From: Diaphorobacter ruginosibacter
GTDB taxonomy: Bacteria; Pseudomonadota; Gammaproteobacteria; Burkholderiales; Burkholderiaceae_C
Assembly (NCBI RefSeq): GCF_014395975.1
Contig: NZ_CP060714.1
Coordinates: forward strand, 1,550,001-1,614,000
Length of the DNA: 64,000 bases
Reading direction: 5' to 3'
How positions within the stretch are numbered: position 1 is the stretch's first letter; each line of letters opens with the position of its first letter. The notes below the pieces were generated by a model, which saw only the letters and a program-made list of their open reading frames with translations, did no database searches and was not told the DNA's origin. Both the position numbers and the translations under genes were made by a program. Below are positions 62,156 to 64,000 of this stretch, piece by piece.

Positions 62156-62773
62156 ATGAAGACCCTCATTACCACCGCATTGATTCTGTTGGCGCCCGCC
62201 GTTGCATTCGCTCAGGGCGACACAGCGAAGGCTGCGGCCAAGCCAGCCGCCAAGGCCGCTGCCAAGCCCGCCGCCACGAAAAAGGCCACCACGACCGCCA
62301 AGGCCGCCCCTGCCAAGAAGACAACCACGGCCAAGGCACCCGCCAAGCCCGCCAGCAGCCGCACGCAGCTCAAGAGCGCTGCAAGCCAGGTGGCATCCGG
62401 CTTCATGGCTGCCGAGGCGGCGCTGACTCCCGACGAGCTGGCTGTTTCCGAACGCGTAGAGACCGGCCGCATTCCGTGCGAGCTGGGCGCCTTTGTGTCC
62501 ATCGAGAAGGATGAGCGCAATCCGGGCCGCTTCAACGTCGAGGGCAAGGGCTTCAAGTACCACATGCAGCCCGTGCTGACCTCGACCGGCGCGATCCGCC
62601 TCGAAGACCAGAAGGCGGGTGCGGTCTGGGTGCAGATTGCCAACAAGTCCATGCTGCTGAACCAGAAGCAGGGCCAGCGCATGGCCGACGAGTGCAGGAC
62701 ACCTTCCCAGGTCGCCTTTGCCGAGAACATGAAGATCAATCCTCAGCCCAACCTGCTGGAAGGCCTGAAGTAA
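62156..62773 (+). CDS. Exported protein with a Lys/Ala/Pro-rich linker, unknown function
   Basis: 205 residues. Signal peptide MKTLITTALILLAPAVAFAQ, then about 50 residues made of AAKPAAK/TTTAKAAP-type repeats, like histone H1 tails. A globular domain follows from about residue 70 (TPDELAVSERVETGRIPCELGAFVSIEKDERNPGRFNVEGKGFKYHM). The two Cys (IPCELG and ADECRT) could form a disulfide. I do not recognise a named family, though the arrangement before acnB looks like a conserved betaproteobacterial gene. A hairpin with a short T tail follows. Confidence 0.75.
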   Translation: MKTLITTALILLAPAVAFAQGDTAKAAAKPAAKAAAKPAATKKATTTAKAAPAKKTTTAKAPAKPASSRTQLKSAASQVASGFMAAEAALTPDELAVSERVETGRIPCELGAFVSIEKDERNPGRFNVEGKGFKYHMQPVLTSTGAIRLEDQKAGAVWVQIANKSMLLNQKQGQRMADECRTPSQVAFAENMKINPQPNLLEGLK

Positions 62774-62778
62774 GTACG

Positions 62779-62806
62779 GGAGCGCCCTGGCCAAGTCCGG
62801 CGCTCC
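62779..62806 (+). terminator. Hairpin after the Lys/Ala-rich protein gene
   Basis: GGAGCGCC (62779-62786) pairs perfectly with GGCGCTCC (62799-62806) over a 12-base loop, followed by TTCCT. It lies 6 bases after the stop and ends the upstream message before acnB. Confidence 0.7.
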
Positions 62807-62919
62807 TTCCTAGCCATTGGATGGCGGGTTTGCGTTGCCACCGACCGGGTGGCGGGCGTGAGCCTTGCCTGTCGAGCCGCCCCATTCATCAAAAACCAAA
62901 ACCTTCCGGAGAAGTAGAC

Positions 62920-64000
62920 ATGTTGAAAGCCTACCGTGACCATGTGGCCGAACGCGCCGCACTGGGCATTCCACCCCTGCCGCTGGACGCCAAGCAGACC
63001 GCCGAACTGATCGAGCTGATCAAGAACCCGCCTGCTGGTGAAGATGCGTTCCTGCTGGACCTGATCACGCACCGCGTTCCGCCGGGCGTGGACGATGCTG
63101 CCAAGGTCAAGGCCTCGTTCCTGGCTGCCGTGGCCCACGGCGACATCAAGGTCGGCCTGATCTCCAAGGCCAAGGCCACAGAGCTGCTGGGCACGATGGT
63201 GGGCGGCTACAACGTGCATCCGCTGATCGAACTGCTGGACGATGCGGAAGTCGCCAGCGTGGCAGCCGAGGCGCTGAAGAAGACGCTGCTGATGTTCGAC
63301 TACTTCAACGACGTGGCTGCCAAGGCCAAGGGCGGCAACGCCAAGGCCAAGGAAGTGATGCAGAGCTGGGCCGATGCCGAGTGGTTCACTTCGCGCCCCG
63401 AAGTCGAGAAGAAGATCACCGTCACCGTGTTCAAGGTGCCGGGCGAGACCAACACCGACGACCTGTCGCCGGCGCCTGATGCATGGAGCCGTCCCGACAT
63501 CCCGCTGCACTACCTTGCCATGCTCAAGAACACCCGTCCCGACGCGGCGTTCAAGCCTGAGGAAGACGGCAAGCGCGGCCCGATGCAGTTCATCGACGAC
63601 CTGAAGAAGAAGGGCCACCTGGTGGCCTACGTGGGCGACGTGGTGGGCACCGGCTCCTCGCGCAAGTCCGCGACCAACAGCGTGATCTGGGCCACGGGCG
63701 CAGACATTCCCTTCGTGCCGAACAAGCGCTTCGGCGGCGTGACCCTGGGCGGCAAGATCGCTCCGATCTTCTTCAATACCCAGGAAGACTCCGGCTCGCT
63801 GCCGATCGAAGTGGACGTCTCGAAGATGGAAATGGGCGACGTGCTCGACATCTTCCCGTACGACGGCAAGATCGAGAAGAGCGGCACGAAGATCGCCGAC
63901 TTCGCACTCAAGTCCGACGTCCTGCTCGACGAAGTGCGCGCTGGCGGCCGCATCAACCTGATCATCGGCCGTTCGCTGACCGCCAAGGCCCGCGAGGCGC
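62920..64000 (+). CDS. acnB: Aconitate hydratase B, N-terminal part (cut by the window end)
   Basis: First 360 codons of a protein normally about 860 residues long. MLKAYRDHVAERAALGIPPLPLDAKQTAELIELIKNPP and the HEAT-like domain of AcnB come first, then the swivel domain with FKVPGETNTDDLSPAPDAW, GDVVGTGSSRKSATNSV and PNKRFGGVTLGGKIAPIFFNT. The cluster-binding Cys residues lie beyond the window. It interconverts citrate and isocitrate, completing the TCA set encoded here. GGAGAAG precedes the ATG at 62920. Confidence 0.94.
   Translation, partial: MLKAYRDHVAERAALGIPPLPLDAKQTAELIELIKNPPAGEDAFLLDLITHRVPPGVDDAAKVKASFLAAVAHGDIKVGLISKAKATELLGTMVGGYNVHPLIELLDDAEVASVAAEALKKTLLMFDYFNDVAAKAKGGNAKAKEVMQSWADAEWFTSRPEVEKKITVTVFKVPGETNTDDLSPAPDAWSRPDIPLHYLAMLKNTRPDAAFKPEEDGKRGPMQFIDDLKKKGHLVAYVGDVVGTGSSRKSATNSVIWATGADIPFVPNKRFGGVTLGGKIAPIFFNTQEDSGSLPIEVDVSKMEMGDVLDIFPYDGKIEKSGTKIADFALKSDVLLDEVRAGGRINLIIGRSLTAKAREA

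Noticed and set aside
1..64000. CRISPR arrays, tRNA or rRNA genes, prophage
   Set aside because: No regularly spaced repeats, no tRNA-like cloverleaf or rRNA segments and no phage structural or integrase genes were seen on reading both strands.

Overview
The window is about 64 kb of GC-rich chromosome from a betaproteobacterium. Gene content and order point to Burkholderiales, family Comamonadaceae, of the Comamonas/Delftia/Acidovorax kind: gntR-sdhCDAB-sdhE-gltA facing mdh, a DUF2242 lipoprotein, tripartite tricarboxylate transporter genes, and a cydDCABX cluster. The genus cannot be fixed from sequence reading alone. Almost everything is core chromosome. I see no prophage, CRISPR array, tRNA or rRNA, and no complete insertion sequence. 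The closest thing to a mobile element is a 93-nt palindromic repeat at 21597-21689.

Layout. 1-5.8 kb: tail of a response regulator, a Ni/Co efflux pair (dmeF with an RcnR-type repressor and a palindromic operator between them), DUF937 and CBS-domain proteins, tsaD (broken by a one-base deletion in a G run), argE, and hsp20 with a sigma-32-like promoter. 5.9-8.2 kb: a DUF2242 lipoprotein and an orphan branched-chain amino acid type binding protein. 8.2-13.4 kb (minus): moxR, DUF58, transglutaminase-like tgpA and mltB in one tight operon. 13.4-21.5 kb (plus): a deacetylase-family protein, an enoyl-CoA hydratase, an MscS channel, etfBA, an acyl-CoA dehydrogenase and a nitronate monooxygenase, an acyl-CoA oxidation block. 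21.8-29.7 kb: three regulators (two LysR, one MocR-like) with an MFS transporter, a serine esterase and a PQQ-type sugar dehydrogenase. 29.7-35.4 kb: DNA polymerase II, an HD hydrolase, and small accessory genes (DUF1905, an AadA-like nucleotidyltransferase, a short PNPOx protein, a GNAT).

35.8-43.7 kb: a complete cytochrome bd locus, cydD-cydC-cydA-cydB-cydX, followed by an acyltransferase. 43.8-48.9 kb: rnk, a radical SAM gene with a textbook LexA box, the glutathione-dependent formaldehyde pathway (frmA, fghA), and a divergent GlxA-type regulator. 49-53.4 kb (minus): a two-component system followed by tctB and tctA, without a tctC. 53.6-64 kb: the TCA-cycle block. gltA, sdhE, sdhB, sdhA, sdhD, sdhC and gntR lie on the minus strand. 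mdh, a CitE-like lyase, a lysine/alanine-rich exported protein and the start of acnB lie on the plus strand. A palindrome sits between gntR and mdh.

The most notable observations are regulatory and small-scale rather than a wholly new system: the LexA-controlled radical SAM gene, palindromes that cover the start codons of two LysR genes, the heat-shock promoter and possible RNA thermometer of hsp20, the frameshift in the essential tsaD gene, the 93-nt palindromic element, and the moxR-DUF58-tgpA operon carrying a lytic transglycosylase.
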